From Bacilli bacterium (GTDB lineage: Bacteria; Bacillota_I; Bacilli_A; RF39; UBA660), in assembly GCA_017435255.1 (NCBI GenBank), contig JAFSFI010000011.1, forward strand, positions 1 to 48,893: 48,893 nt of DNA, read 5' to 3'. Position numbers and translations under genes: made by a program. Below the pieces are notes generated by a model. It did no database searches. It was not told where the DNA came from and saw only the letters and a program-made list of their open reading frames with translations. Shown here piece after piece: positions 7,068 to 15,431 of the stretch; position 1 is the stretch's first letter; every line of letters begins with the position of its first letter.

Positions 7068-8150
7068 CTTTGTTTTATTATTTAATATTTTGTCTTCAAC
7101 ACATTTAATTTTATCACTAATTGATTGAGACAAAATACCTGTATGCAAAATAAACCAAATGGTTAAAATTAGCAAAATAAAATATATTACTATTGCTGCT
7201 CTAGCATCACCAACCGTAAAAAATATAGCTGCTAAAGAAAACAAAATATTAATTACATAAATAATTAAAACCGTTTTTCTCTGAGAAAAATTCATTTTCA
7301 ACAACTGATGATGCATATGATCTTTATCTGCCTCAAATATTGGTTTTTTCTTTAACATTCTCCTAAATATAGCGAATAAAGTATCTAAAATTGGTATTGC
7401 CAATACCGCTAAAGGGACCATGAATGATAAGAACATAGCTCCTTTAAATCCCAACAAAGAAACTATTGCAATTATAAATCCCATAAACATGGAACCTGTA
7501 TCACCGGCAAAAATTTTAGCTGGATTAAAATTGTGTAATAAAAATCCCAATACGGAACCAAGTGTTATAAATATCAAAGTTATTTCTAGCGTTCCTTGTC
7601 TACCTTGTATAAACGCTATTACTCCCATAGTAATTAGAAATATAGATGTAATTCCCCCACTAAGACCATCTAGTCCATCAATCAAATTAATAATATTAAT
7701 ACACCCCAAAATGAAAAGCAGTGTTATAGGATAAGCAAATGTTCCAAAATGTATGATTTGTCCAAAAACAGTTACTTCATCTAATAAAATATTCCCATAA
7801 AACATAATAGATAAGGCGGCGCAAAATTGGCCAAGCATCTTATATTTAGCGCTAATTGGGTTTATATCATCAATAATACCAGTAATTATTATTATAAAAC
7901 TTCCTATTAAAATAGAATTCATTTGGATACTGTGAACACCAAATAACATATATCCAAATAAAAAGCCACCAAAAATTGCTAACCCACCTAACTTAGGTAT
8001 TGGTTTTGTATGAACACGCCTATTATCCTTAGGGACGTCGATTGCGTTTATATGTTTTGCAATTCTTATTATTCCAGGAATTATTACCGCCGTAAACACA
8101 AATGTTATTAACATTATCAAAATTAATTCAATTAAATATTTATCAACCAT
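7056..8150 (-). CDS. tagO: Polyprenyl-phosphate GlcNAc-1-phosphate transferase (TagO/WecA type)
   Basis: Transfers an amino-sugar-1-phosphate from UDP-GlcNAc to undecaprenyl phosphate, the first step of wall teichoic acid or related wall polymers. At 364 residues it has about ten hydrophobic segments and the family motifs: VHTKPIPKLGGLAIF near 50, the Asp-rich DDINPISAKYK, NLIDGLDGLSGG, AGDTGSMFMG and the HxHH motif DKDHMHHQLL. The C-terminal motif and substrate loop favour TagO/WecA over MraY. In Bacillus tagO is also on this side of the chromosome between mbl and secA. No polymerising teichoic-acid genes are in the window, so the final polymer is unknown. Confidence 0.9.
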   Translation of the reverse strand: MVDKYLIELILIMLITFVFTAVIIPGIIRIAKHINAIDVPKDNRRVHTKPIPKLGGLAIFGGFLFGYMLFGVHSIQMNSILIGSFIIIITGIIDDINPISAKYKMLGQFCAALSIMFYGNILLDEVTVFGQIIHFGTFAYPITLLFILGCINIINLIDGLDGLSGGITSIFLITMGVIAFIQGRQGTLEITLIFITLGSVLGFLLHNFNPAKIFAGDTGSMFMGFIIAIVSLLGFKGAMFLSFMVPLAVLAIPILDTLFAIFRRMLKKKPIFEADKDHMHHQLLKMNFSQRKTVLIIYVINILFSLAAIFFTVGDARAAIVIYFILLILTIWFILHTGILSQSISDKIKCVEDKILNNKTKKQS

Positions 8151-8197
8151 TTCACAAACCTCACTTCAGATACTATTATAACAAAATACAAAAAAAA

Positions 8198-8234
8198 TTA
8201 AAATAAAAACTATTAATTCAATAATCAATAGTTT
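8198..8234 (-). terminator. Terminator of the mbl operon
   Basis: Minus-strand AAACTATT (8234-8227) pairs with AATAGTTT (8214-8207) across a 12-nt loop; a T-rich run follows. It overlaps the mbl stop codon. Confidence 0.6.
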
Positions 8235-9216
8235 ATTTATCTAATAAGTTTAAATTTGCTAGCATTATACCACATCCTTCTGCAACACATGTCAAAGGAC
8301 TTTCTGCTATATAAATAGGTACACCTAATTCTTTTTCGAACAGTTCTGGAAATCCTTTAACTAAGGCACCACCACCAGTTAAAACAATTCCTTTATCAAC
8401 TATATCTGCTGCCAATTCTGGCGGAGTATCTTCTAACACTTTCTTTGCTTCTTTTATTATTTTTAGAGCGTGATTGTATAATGCCTCTTCTATTTCTTTT
8501 TCTGTAATAATGATAGTATGAGGCAATCCATTTTCAAGACTTCTTCCTTTTATTTCTTTTTTATTGTTTTTATCACCCTTATACACCGATCCCAAATTAA
8601 GTTTGATATACTCGGCTGTCCTCTCACCAATTAATAGCTTATATTTTTCTCTTATATAATCAGTTATAGCGTCATCAAAAGTATTTCCCGCTACTTTAAT
8701 CGATGAGCTATTAACTATACCTCCTAATGATAATATTGCTATATCTGTGGTACCTCCTCCAATATCTATAACCATGTTTGCCCCTGGTTTAGAAATATCC
8801 ATGCCCGCTCCCAAAGCAGCTACTTTAGGCTCCTCATCCATGAAAACTTTTTTAGCCCCCAATTTTTCAGCAGCTTCTTTTATAGCGTTCTTTTCTACCG
8901 GAGTAACATTAGATGGGCAACATATTAATATTCTAGGCTTGGCCCACAAACGCAACCCTTTCACTTTCTTTAGCATGTTAGTAAGCATTGCTTCCGTATA
9001 TTCAAAATCAGCTATTACACCATCTTTTAAAGGTTTTATTGCTCTAACTTTACCAGGCGTTCTTCCTAACATATCATTAGCATCGCTTCCTACAGCCAGT
9101 ACATTTTTTGTTTCACAGTCTATTGCTAAAACAGAAGGTTCATTCAAAACTATTCCTTGACCTTTTACATAAATTAAAACATTTGCTGTTCCTAAATCTA
9201 TTCCAATATCTTTCAT
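8233..9216 (-). CDS. mbl: MreB/Mbl-type bacterial actin
   Basis: Membrane-associated actin homologue that guides cell-wall elongation. The 327-residue protein shows the actin ATPase elements: phosphate-1 DLGTANVLIY at residue 6, the DIGGGTTDIAILSLGG phosphate-2 loop, and the adenosine loop GIVLTGGGALVKGF near 280. Its place directly after spoIIID matches mbl in B. subtilis, which is why that symbol is given; MreB and Mbl cannot be separated safely by sequence reading. The ATG follows AAGAGGAAA, 10 bp after the spoIIID stop, so the two genes form one operon ending at the terminator near 8200. Confidence 0.93.
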   Translation of the reverse strand: MKDIGIDLGTANVLIYVKGQGIVLNEPSVLAIDCETKNVLAVGSDANDMLGRTPGKVRAIKPLKDGVIADFEYTEAMLTNMLKKVKGLRLWAKPRILICCPSNVTPVEKNAIKEAAEKLGAKKVFMDEEPKVAALGAGMDISKPGANMVIDIGGGTTDIAILSLGGIVNSSSIKVAGNTFDDAITDYIREKYKLLIGERTAEYIKLNLGSVYKGDKNNKKEIKGRSLENGLPHTIIITEKEIEEALYNHALKIIKEAKKVLEDTPPELAADIVDKGIVLTGGGALVKGFPELFEKELGVPIYIAESPLTCVAEGCGIMLANLNLLDK

Positions 9217-9226
9217 AATTTCCTCT

Positions 9227-9475
9227 TTAGATTCTTAAATATTTTTGTTTTGTTGATTCGCCACCTCTTATATGTCTGACTTCAATGTGCTCTTTAAATA
9301 TCTTATCTACCTCACAATGAAGCTTAACATTTATCTCACGAAGCCTATCTTGCAAATCCTTATGTACAGTACTCTTACTAACTTTATATATATTAGCAAT
9401 ATCTCTTACTGTACTTTTGTGTTCTAACATATAACTAGCCTCTTCTAATACTCTATTAACAATGTATTTATCCAT
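9227..9475 (-). CDS. spoIIID: SpoIIID, mother-cell sporulation regulator
   Basis: Small DNA-binding protein that tunes the sigma-E regulon and helps turn on sigK. The 82-residue protein has the recognisable core DIANIYKVSKSTVHKDLQDR (helix-turn-helix, about residues 24-43), preceded by YIVNRVLEEASYML and followed by a basic C-terminal region. The ATG at 9475 follows AAGGAAGG; the open frame extends 21 codons further upstream without a ribosome-binding site. spoIIQ lies upstream and mbl downstream, the same neighbours as in Bacillus. The upstream region has ATA-rich elements compatible with sigma-E but no convincing full promoter. Confidence 0.95.
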   Translation of the reverse strand: MDKYIVNRVLEEASYMLEHKSTVRDIANIYKVSKSTVHKDLQDRLREINVKLHCEVDKIFKEHIEVRHIRGGESTKQKYLRI

Positions 9476-9526
9476 ACTTACCTTCCTTTTAATTAAGTAT
9501 ATAAAGGTAAATAAACACTTATGAAT

Positions 9527-9547
9527 AAAAAAAGGCAATTACAGCCT
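9527..9547 (-). terminator. Weak terminator after spoIIQ
   Basis: Minus-strand AGGC (9547-9544) pairs with GCCT (9536-9533), then a T7 run. The stem is only 4 bp, so partial read-through into spoIIID is likely. Confidence 0.4.
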
Positions 9548-10172
9548 ATATGTCTTTTATATTTTTATTATAATACTCTTCAGGATTCACTACTTGTCCT
9601 TCTTTAAAAAGTTCAAAATGCAAATGTTTTCCTAATTCTTTATTAATTTTTGATTGTCCACTTTTTCCTAAAATTTGTCCTTGTTCTACAGAGTCGCCTT
9701 CTTTTATTGTCACACTTTCAAGACTTTGATAAACACTTATTAGATTGTTATCGTGCTTAATTTCTATTGTGTTCCCTAACAATTCATTATTATTAACACT
9801 AATAACTGTTCCTTTTAATATTGATATGACATCAAACGAATCTGTTTTAACATAATCTACACCTGAATTTTGCATGTATGTATTCTCATAATATACTATA
9901 GAGTTCTGTTGACTTTGTTCATCCGAAGCATAATTATAAAAGTTTTTGCCTATTTTTACTTCTCTATCATTATAAGGTCTAATTATAACTATCTCATTTG
10001 TAGAAACAACAGGAGTATCGTTTGAGAGAATCACATTAGATACATAGGTAACATCTTCTTTCCTTTCTGGCATATCTTCAAAAGTTGTCATAGCACTAAT
10101 TGCAAAAATCATGATTGCAGCCACATAAATACTAGGCATAACATATGGTTTTAATTTTAATTTCTTTTTCAT
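9546..10172 (-). CDS. spoIIQ: SpoIIQ-like forespore M23-fold protein
   Basis: Forespore membrane protein that with SpoIIIAH forms the channel linking forespore and mother cell during engulfment. It has 208 residues: a cytoplasmic KKKLKLK start, one membrane helix (~12-30), and an extracytoplasmic LytM/M23 fold (~90-200). The HLHFE motif (His183/His185) is kept, but where M23 enzymes have HxGxD this protein reads NSGVD, so the first zinc-binding His is Asn102. That degenerate site resembles Bacillus SpoIIQ (structural) rather than the zinc-binding clostridial form. The position directly before spoIIID supports the name. Confidence 0.88.
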   Translation of the reverse strand: MKKKLKLKPYVMPSIYVAAIMIFAISAMTTFEDMPERKEDVTYVSNVILSNDTPVVSTNEIVIIRPYNDREVKIGKNFYNYASDEQSQQNSIVYYENTYMQNSGVDYVKTDSFDVISILKGTVISVNNNELLGNTIEIKHDNNLISVYQSLESVTIKEGDSVEQGQILGKSGQSKINKELGKHLHFELFKEGQVVNPEEYYNKNIKDI

Positions 10173-10189
10173 TTTTTCACCTCAATATC

Positions 10190-10217
10190 AGTTTGAACAT
10201 TTTGGTGAATTTTATAC
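10190..10217 (-). promoter_or_regulatory. Candidate sigma-F-type promoter of spoIIQ
   Basis: Minus strand GTATA (10217-10213) matches the forespore sigma-F -35 (GYWTA). GTTCAAACT (10198-10190) matches the -10 GGNNANAHT with one mismatch. The 14-bp spacer is shorter than usual. spoIIQ is a known sigma-F gene in Bacillus. Confidence 0.3.
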
Positions 10218-10222
10218 ATACT

Positions 10223-10420
10223 TTAAATTATTTGAGACGACAAAAAGAAATCAAAAATAAATTGCGATATTAAATATATTAACGATAGTCCTAATAACAA
10301 GTAAAAAACTCTAGCTTGGTATACCTTATTTTTTTTAAAAATTCGGTTAATATTAACAGAATCCATTGACCACACTACTAAAATGGTAACAAAAATATAT
10401 ATAAAAAATTTAACGCTCAT
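10223..10420 (-). CDS. Small membrane protein, DUF1146 (YwzB-like)
   Basis: A 65-residue protein with two hydrophobic helices (about 2-18 and 37-58) separated by a basic loop NRIFKKNKVYQAR. This is the architecture of the DUF1146 family, which has no known function and is usually found between ATP synthase or rpiB-region genes and spoIID/spoIIQ in Bacilli. The ATG at 10420 follows GAGAGG and overlaps the rpiB stop by 11 nt, so it is translationally coupled to rpiB; a longer frame to 10447 has no ribosome-binding site. Confidence 0.75.
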   Translation of the reverse strand: MSVKFFIYIFVTILVVWSMDSVNINRIFKKNKVYQARVFYLLLGLSLIYLISQFIFDFFLSSQII

Positions 10421-10865
10421 TATATTTTCCTCTCTCGTACTCCTCAATCATTTTTAATCTTTTAATATGTCGTTCTTGATTTGAAAATTCTGCTTTTAAA
10501 AAAACATCAACTATATCCTTAGCTTTATACGCAAACATATTACCACTCAATGCTAAAACATTAGCATCATTATCATGTCTAGTTAGCTTGGCTTCTTTGA
10601 TATTATCTACTTTAGCACATCTAATTCCATTGACCTTGTTACAAGCTATCGAAATGCCAATACCTGTTCCACAAATAACAATTCCATAGTCTACTTCTTT
10701 TTTAGACACCTTATCACAAAGAGAAAACGCATATTTAGGATAATCTGTAGAAAATATAGAATCAGTTCCTAAATCAAAAACTTCATATCCTTTTTTATTT
10801 AAATAATTAATTAAAGTTGTCTTTAAACGATATCCTTTATGATCGCTAGCAATTGCAATTTTCAT
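10410..10865 (-). CDS. rpiB: Ribose-5-phosphate isomerase B
   Basis: Interconverts ribose 5-phosphate and ribulose 5-phosphate in the pentose phosphate pathway. The 151-residue protein begins MKIAIASDHKGYRLK with the phosphate-binding Asp-His, carries the catalytic Cys in IVICGTGIGISIACNK (about 64-79), and has the family's RHDNDANVLALSG. Length is normal for RpiB. It overlaps the downstream DUF1146 gene. The LacA/LacB galactose isomerases share this fold, but no lac genes are nearby and there is one subunit only. Confidence 0.94.
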   Translation of the reverse strand: MKIAIASDHKGYRLKTTLINYLNKKGYEVFDLGTDSIFSTDYPKYAFSLCDKVSKKEVDYGIVICGTGIGISIACNKVNGIRCAKVDNIKEAKLTRHDNDANVLALSGNMFAYKAKDIVDVFLKAEFSNQERHIKRLKMIEEYERGKYNER

Positions 10866-10922
10866 ATATTAACACCTCTTTATTTTGTAATAATTATATC
10901 ATGCCCAGCTTTAAAACTAAAT

Positions 10923-10946
10923 AAAAAAAACATCAAGTGATGCTTT
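10923..10946 (-). terminator. Terminator of rpmE
   Basis: Minus-strand GCATCA with TGATGT (one G-U pair, 2-nt apical spacing CT), flanked by an A-run and followed by T8; it starts a few bases past the rpmE stop. Confidence 0.75.
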
Positions 10947-10950
10947 TTTA

Positions 10951-11160
10951 TTAGTTTTGTTTATCAAAACCATATTTTTTATTAAATTTATCTACTCTAC
11001 CAGTGTGAGAAGTTCTAACTTGTTTACCAGTATATACAGGATGACATTTTGAACAAACTTCAACATTTATTTCATCTTTAATAGACTTAACAGTAAATGT
11101 TTCTCCACATGCACATGTAACTTTTGTGTCTTTGTAATTTGGATGTATTCCAGCTTTCAT
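10951..11160 (-). CDS. rpmE: Ribosomal protein bL31, zinc-binding form
   Basis: Large-subunit ribosomal protein. The 69-residue protein has four cysteines in the C+ pattern (CACG near 16-19, CSKCHP near 37-42), marking it as the zinc-binding form rather than the zinc-free paralogue (RpmE2/YtiA). It ends with the usual KFNKKYGF. The ATG at 11160 follows GGAGAG; the frame continues 21 codons upstream without a ribosome-binding site. No rho gene lies next to it, unlike in Bacillus. It is flanked by its own terminator. Confidence 0.96.
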   Translation of the reverse strand: MKAGIHPNYKDTKVTCACGETFTVKSIKDEINVEVCSKCHPVYTGKQVRTSHTGRVDKFNKKYGFDKQN

Positions 11161-11249
11161 ACGATCTCTCCTTCCGCCATGACTAATGAAGTCATAGTAA
11201 TAATTGCTAATATAGTATAACAACTTTTTTTAAATTATGCAACAAAAAA

Positions 11250-12008
11250 TTACTTTAACACTTCTTGATCTATTATATCAATAATTTTTTTACTAATTGC
11301 AGCATATCCTTGCTTGTTTGGGTGAATGTCTAGTGGATTCGGCAAAAACTCACTATTATTACCAATAACATCAGATATTTTAACATAATGTATATCCAAT
11401 TCGTTACAAAGGTTATTATATCTATTGTCGGCATACATAACCACATCATCAATTTGAGATTTGTATTTAGTTAAACCAGGAAACGGATTATAATAACCAA
11501 TTACTAATATATCTCCTTTTGCATATTGCTTTACAAGAACTAATAAATTTTCAACATTTTCGATAATATTATCTACTTTATTTATAGTCATATCCCTATC
11601 CGAAAAAAGAGTAGCAAAATTAGACAAATTAATGCCTTCTAATAAATCATTAGCACCAACTGAAATAGTAACTAAATCTGATTCCCTAAGCACTCTTTTT
11701 AATCCAACAGCATCTTCTTTTTCTAAAACTCGATTATAATTTATATCATCAATTATGTTAGAAACTAAATAACCACTTACTGCATAATTATCATAATTAT
11801 TTAGTTTCCCTTTACTATTTAAGTAATCCTTAATATAATCCGTATATCCGTAATCGTCAACACCATAAGGGTTTCTACCAGATGCTAAAGAATCACCTAA
11901 TGCAACATAATTAAATTTTTCTTCATAAGTACCTGTATATATAGAAAAAACACCAATACTAACAAATAATATTAACAGTACTAAAACAATCATCTTTTTG
12001 TGTTTCAT
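11250..12008 (-). CDS. Membrane-anchored SGNH/GDSL hydrolase
   Basis: Probable extracellular esterase or lipase-like enzyme. After a short N-terminal helix (about 5-25, signal anchor or signal peptide) the 252-residue protein shows the SGNH blocks: ALGDSLASG (nucleophile Ser in GDS, ~38-40), the oxyanion Gly/Asn region, GANDLL (block III Asn) and the catalytic DIHPNKQGY near the C-terminus. This resembles the YpmR/LipA-type SGNH proteins of Firmicutes. The substrate cannot be read. It follows murA by 31 bp, with the murA terminator between. Confidence 0.88.
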   Translation of the reverse strand: MKHKKMIVLVLLILFVSIGVFSIYTGTYEEKFNYVALGDSLASGRNPYGVDDYGYTDYIKDYLNSKGKLNNYDNYAVSGYLVSNIIDDINYNRVLEKEDAVGLKRVLRESDLVTISVGANDLLEGINLSNFATLFSDRDMTINKVDNIIENVENLLVLVKQYAKGDILVIGYYNPFPGLTKYKSQIDDVVMYADNRYNNLCNELDIHYVKISDVIGNNSEFLPNPLDIHPNKQGYAAISKKIIDIIDQEVLK

Positions 12009-12015
12009 TTTACCT

Positions 12016-12052
12016 CCAAAAAAAGAAATATTTTATTAATTATATTTCTTTT
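12016..12052 (-). terminator. Terminator of murA
   Basis: Minus-strand AAAAGAAATAT (12052-12042) with ATATTTCTTTT (12031-12021), 10-nt loop, then T-run. It overlaps the end of murA. Confidence 0.7.
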
Positions 12053-13293
12053 ACTTCTATTTTAGCACCAACATCATTTAATTTTTCTACAATGTTTTCA
12101 TATCCTCTTAATATATGCTCTATATTATGAATTGTTGTTTTGCCGTTTGCCAAAAGTCCCGCAGCAACCATACTGGCGCCTGCCCTTAAATCGGTAGCCT
12201 CCACTTTTGTACCGGCCAATGGTGTTGGTCCTTTTATTATTGCTTTAGTTCCATTAACCTCTATATTAGAGCCCATACGGTTTAAATAAGGAACATGCAT
12301 AAATCTATTTTCCCAAATTGTTTCTTCTATTATGGATTTTCCATTGCATTGAGTAGACAGCACCATAAACGGTTGCTGTAAGTCAGTAGGAAAACCAGGG
12401 AAGACAAGCGTCTTAATATTTACGGCTTTATATTTATTCGGTTTATTAACAATTAGGTAATCCGCACCAATCTCAAGTTCTACACCCATCTCTATTAATT
12501 TAGATGTCAATGCTTCAATATGTTCAGGAATAATATTATCTATTTTTAAATAATTACCAACTAAAGCTCCAATTATAGTATATGTTCCTGCTTCAATTCT
12601 ATCCGGTATCACCTCATGAAAACATCCATTTAATTTTTCAACACCAGTTATTTTAATTGTGCTAGTACCTGCACCACTAATTTTAGCACCCATGCTATTT
12701 AAAAACGTCGCAACATTTACTATTTCTGGTTCTTTAGCAGCATTATCTATTGTTGTTTTTCCCTTTGCTTTAACTGCAGCTAACATAATATTTATAGTTG
12801 CACCAACGGATGCGAAATCCAAATAAATATTTGCCCCTTTTAATTCTTTAGCATCAACAATGTATTTGTCACCGTCAGCTTCGACGGTAGCTCCAAGCGC
12901 TTCAAAACCTTTTAAGTGAAAATTGATTGGTCTAGCCCCGATAGAACATCCACCCGGAAAATACATCTCTACGTGTTTATACTTTCCCAGCAAAGCACCC
13001 ATAAAATAATACGATGCGCGCAATTTTTTTGATATTTTAGCAGGTATTTCCTTGTTTTTAATCGTACTAGGATCAATCACTATACTTTCGCTAGCTCTTT
13101 TTATATCCGCTCCTAAAAATTCTAATATCTCGCTCAACGCATCAGTATCAGTAATTTCCGGAACATTACAAATCGTGACCTTATCTTCGGCTAAAATTGC
13201 GGCAGGAATTAAGGCAACAGAACTGTTTTTTGCACCACTAATTCTTATTGTTCCTGAGAGTTTATTGCCTCCTTGTATTTCTAATACCTTCAT
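12040..13293 (-). CDS. murA: UDP-N-acetylglucosamine 1-carboxyvinyltransferase (MurA2/MurZ type)
   Basis: Adds enolpyruvate from PEP to UDP-GlcNAc, the committed step of peptidoglycan precursor synthesis. The 417-residue EPSP-synthase-like fold has Lys22-Asn23 in SGAKNSS and the fosfomycin-target Cys116 in PGGCSIGARP, plus RAGASMVAAGLLA near the C-terminus. Having Cys rather than Asp implies fosfomycin sensitivity. Its place next to fba (class II aldolase) matches the second Bacillus copy, MurZ (MurA2). A first murA next to the ATP synthase region is not in the window, so whether this is the only copy is unknown. Confidence 0.95.
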   Translation of the reverse strand: MKVLEIQGGNKLSGTIRISGAKNSSVALIPAAILAEDKVTICNVPEITDTDALSEILEFLGADIKRASESIVIDPSTIKNKEIPAKISKKLRASYYFMGALLGKYKHVEMYFPGGCSIGARPINFHLKGFEALGATVEADGDKYIVDAKELKGANIYLDFASVGATINIMLAAVKAKGKTTIDNAAKEPEIVNVATFLNSMGAKISGAGTSTIKITGVEKLNGCFHEVIPDRIEAGTYTIIGALVGNYLKIDNIIPEHIEALTSKLIEMGVELEIGADYLIVNKPNKYKAVNIKTLVFPGFPTDLQQPFMVLSTQCNGKSIIEETIWENRFMHVPYLNRMGSNIEVNGTKAIIKGPTPLAGTKVEATDLRAGASMVAAGLLANGKTTIHNIEHILRGYENIVEKLNDVGAKIEVKEI

Positions 13294-13336
13294 AGTACCT
13301 CCACTTCAATATATTTTATTATATTTTGATAAATAA

Positions 13337-14176
13337 TTACCTATTTAAAAACAGGTTTATCTTCGACGATATTGCTTTTTTCATGTTTTCTTGTCCGCTA
13401 CCAATCACTTTTCTAGGATCATAAACTTTATCGTTTTCTTTTACAAACAACAGCACCGCATCATGCCAAGCAATCTGTAATTCAGTATTTATATTTATCT
13501 TGCTAATGCCACACTCAATAGCTTTTTTAATATCTGAATCAGGTATTCCTGTTCCACCATGAAGAACCAACGGTATATTAAGTTCTTGATTTATTAATGC
13601 CATTCTCTCAAAGTTTAAGTTTGGAAGCCCTTTATAAAGTCCGTGTACACTTCCTAAAGCAGGAGCAATAGAATCAATTCCAGTTTTGGCTAGGGCAATA
13701 CATTCTTCTAATGTAGCATGATAAACATCTGAAGAAACGCCATCCTCTTCTCCACCAATATGACCTACTTCTGCTTCTACACTCACATTGTTTTGATGCG
13801 CGTAATCCACTACTTCTTTAGTTATTTTAATGTTATCTTCAAGAGGATATTTTGATGCATCAATCATAACCGAAGTAAACCCGCTATCTATTGCTTTTTT
13901 ACACACCTCAAAGCTTGATCCATGATCTAGGTGTATACAAACATCTACCGTAATATTCAATTCTTTTATTAGTGCATCAACTAAAGATGTAACTACGAAA
14001 AATCCACCCATATACTTAGCCGCTCCCTCACTAACACCTAATATAACTGGCACTTTATTTTTTTCACATTCCTCTAAAATATATCTTGTCCATTCTAAAT
14101 TATTAATGTTAAATTGAGGAATTGCGTATTTCTCGTTTTTTGCTTTTTGAAGCATGTTAATACTATTAACTAACAT
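13337..14176 (-). CDS. fba: Class II fructose-bisphosphate aldolase
   Basis: Zinc-dependent cleavage of fructose 1,6-bisphosphate to DHAP and glyceraldehyde 3-phosphate. The 279-residue TIM barrel shows the zinc and catalytic region CIHLDHGSSFE (His82, Asp84, His85), GHIGGEEDG (about 139-147), the second zinc His in PALGSVHGLYKG, and LHGGTGIPDSDIKKA binding phosphate. This matches FbaA of Bacillus; tagatose-bisphosphate aldolases (GatY/KbaY) are close relatives, but the glycolytic enzyme is the likely role next to murZ, as in B. subtilis. It starts with ATG 14176 and is 43 bp upstream of murA. Confidence 0.93.
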   Translation of the reverse strand: MLVNSINMLQKAKNEKYAIPQFNINNLEWTRYILEECEKNKVPVILGVSEGAAKYMGGFFVVTSLVDALIKELNITVDVCIHLDHGSSFEVCKKAIDSGFTSVMIDASKYPLEDNIKITKEVVDYAHQNNVSVEAEVGHIGGEEDGVSSDVYHATLEECIALAKTGIDSIAPALGSVHGLYKGLPNLNFERMALINQELNIPLVLHGGTGIPDSDIKKAIECGISKININTELQIAWHDAVLLFVKENDKVYDPRKVIGSGQENMKKAISSKINLFLNR

Positions 14177-14237
14177 TTTTTCACCATTCTTTCTCTATAT
14201 TAATTATAGTAGTATTTAAATTTATAAGTCAATAGAA

Positions 14238-14783
14238 TTAGCCATTATAAAAGAAAAGATAGAAAAAAGACATCACAAAAAGTACAATAATGCCTATTAT
14301 AGTTGACACTTTACCAAATTTTTCAGTAAGCTTACTTCCGATAGAAAGTCCCATAAAGGTAAATATAGAACTTATTACGGAAAAAATTGTTACAGCGATT
14401 ATCTTTTTATTACAAATAGCATTTAACCCTATTCCTACAGAAAAACTATCAATACTAACTGTAAACGCAAAAAATATAATAGCTAATATTCCTTTTAAAT
14501 CAATAATCTCTTCGTCTTTAAATATAGATAAAAACATTTGAGTAGAAATAACAAAAAATATAATTCCGACTACAATATTAGTTGTAACTGGTAAAATGCT
14601 AAGTAGCATTATACCTAACAAATTACCAAAAAGAGGCATAAAAAAATGAAACACCCCTACAAAAAAAGATAAAAGGATAGTCTTCCGTCTATTGAAATTT
14701 AGTGTTCCATATAAAATAGCCAAAGAAAAAGCATCCATACTTAAACCAATAGCTATTACAAATATACTAATTAATTGCATCAT
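14238..14783 (-). CDS. mntP: MntP-type manganese efflux pump
   Basis: Exports Mn2+. The 181-residue protein has six hydrophobic helices in two repeats, each with an acidic membrane motif: GLSMDAFSLA near 13-22 and VSIDSFSVGIG near 110-120. This is the MntP (DUF204/YebN) signature. In B. subtilis the homologue YwlD lies in the same spoIIR-to-glyA region, so the neighbourhood agrees. No manganese riboswitch (yybP-ykoY) hairpins were recognised in the short upstream gap. Start ATG at 14783. Confidence 0.9.
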   Translation of the reverse strand: MMQLISIFVIAIGLSMDAFSLAILYGTLNFNRRKTILLSFFVGVFHFFMPLFGNLLGIMLLSILPVTTNIVVGIIFFVISTQMFLSIFKDEEIIDLKGILAIIFFAFTVSIDSFSVGIGLNAICNKKIIAVTIFSVISSIFTFMGLSIGSKLTEKFGKVSTIIGIIVLFVMSFFYLFFYNG

Positions 14784-14823
14784 AAAATCATCCCTTTATC
14801 ACTAAAATGATATTATGATTTAT

Positions 14824-15348
14824 TTAAAAATATTTATCAATTATTTCTTTTATAAAAGATTTATATTCAATTTCTTCTAAATTGCTTTCATCAGTCTCCA
14901 TTAAACACAAAGGTGGAAACAACACACACCACCAATTATTTCCCTCTCCTTTTCCTAGTGTAACTACAACCGATTCATAATAACCTTCTTTATATACTAC
15001 TCCCTTATATTTTTTTTCCGGAAATAGATTATATCCGAAATCAACTTCATAATCAGTATCATATCCGTTTTCTTGCAAAGCTGTTTTGACACTTATATTT
15101 ATTAATTCAATATTATCTTCTATAATTCTTCGAGCGTCGTTTATATTTTTTGCTTCAGATAATAAATTAGTAATGTCTTCTTCTAATTTATTTTTAACCA
15201 TTTGTTTTATTAATTGATCACTTGAAGAATTGCTGTTAGCAACTACTCTAACTCTAATGGAATTATCAGGAATTATTAAATCGTCTGTCACATTACTAGC
15301 TAGCAATATTATAATAAACAAACTCAATATAACCATTGTTTTTTTCAT
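14824..15348 (-). CDS. spoIIR: SpoIIR, forespore signal for pro-sigma-E activation
   Basis: Secreted from the forespore to trigger SpoIIGA cleavage of pro-sigma-E in the mother cell. The 174-residue protein has an N-terminal export helix (about 4-21) and the diagnostic blocks RVRVVANSNSSSDQLIKQ (about 32-49) and GEGNNWWCVLFPPLCL (about 134-149). Its presence implies sigma-F, sigma-E and SpoIIGA elsewhere in the genome. It follows prmC as in Bacillus. A perfect Spo0A-box-like heptamer lies 76-82 nt upstream of the ATG, but no clear sigma-F promoter was found. Confidence 0.97.
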   Translation of the reverse strand: MKKTMVILSLFIIILLASNVTDDLIIPDNSIRVRVVANSNSSSDQLIKQMVKNKLEEDITNLLSEAKNINDARRIIEDNIELINISVKTALQENGYDTDYEVDFGYNLFPEKKYKGVVYKEGYYESVVVTLGKGEGNNWWCVLFPPLCLMETDESNLEEIEYKSFIKEIIDKYF

Positions 15349-15391
15349 ATTATCATCTCAACTATATACTGAATTTATTAATAACAAATTA

Positions 15392-15423
15392 AACAAAAAA
15401 AAGAGAAACATTTAGTCTCTTTT
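15392..15423 (-). terminator. Terminator of the prfA-prmC operon
   Basis: Minus-strand AAAAGAGA (15423-15416) pairs with TCTCTTTT (15406-15399) around a 9-nt loop, followed by a T-run. It separates prmC from spoIIR. Confidence 0.8.
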
Positions 15424-15431
15424 TTCGACAT

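Noticed and set aside
8747..9160. 137-residue plus-strand frame over mbl
   Set aside because: Antisense to a well-conserved actin gene; no start signal and no family resemblance.
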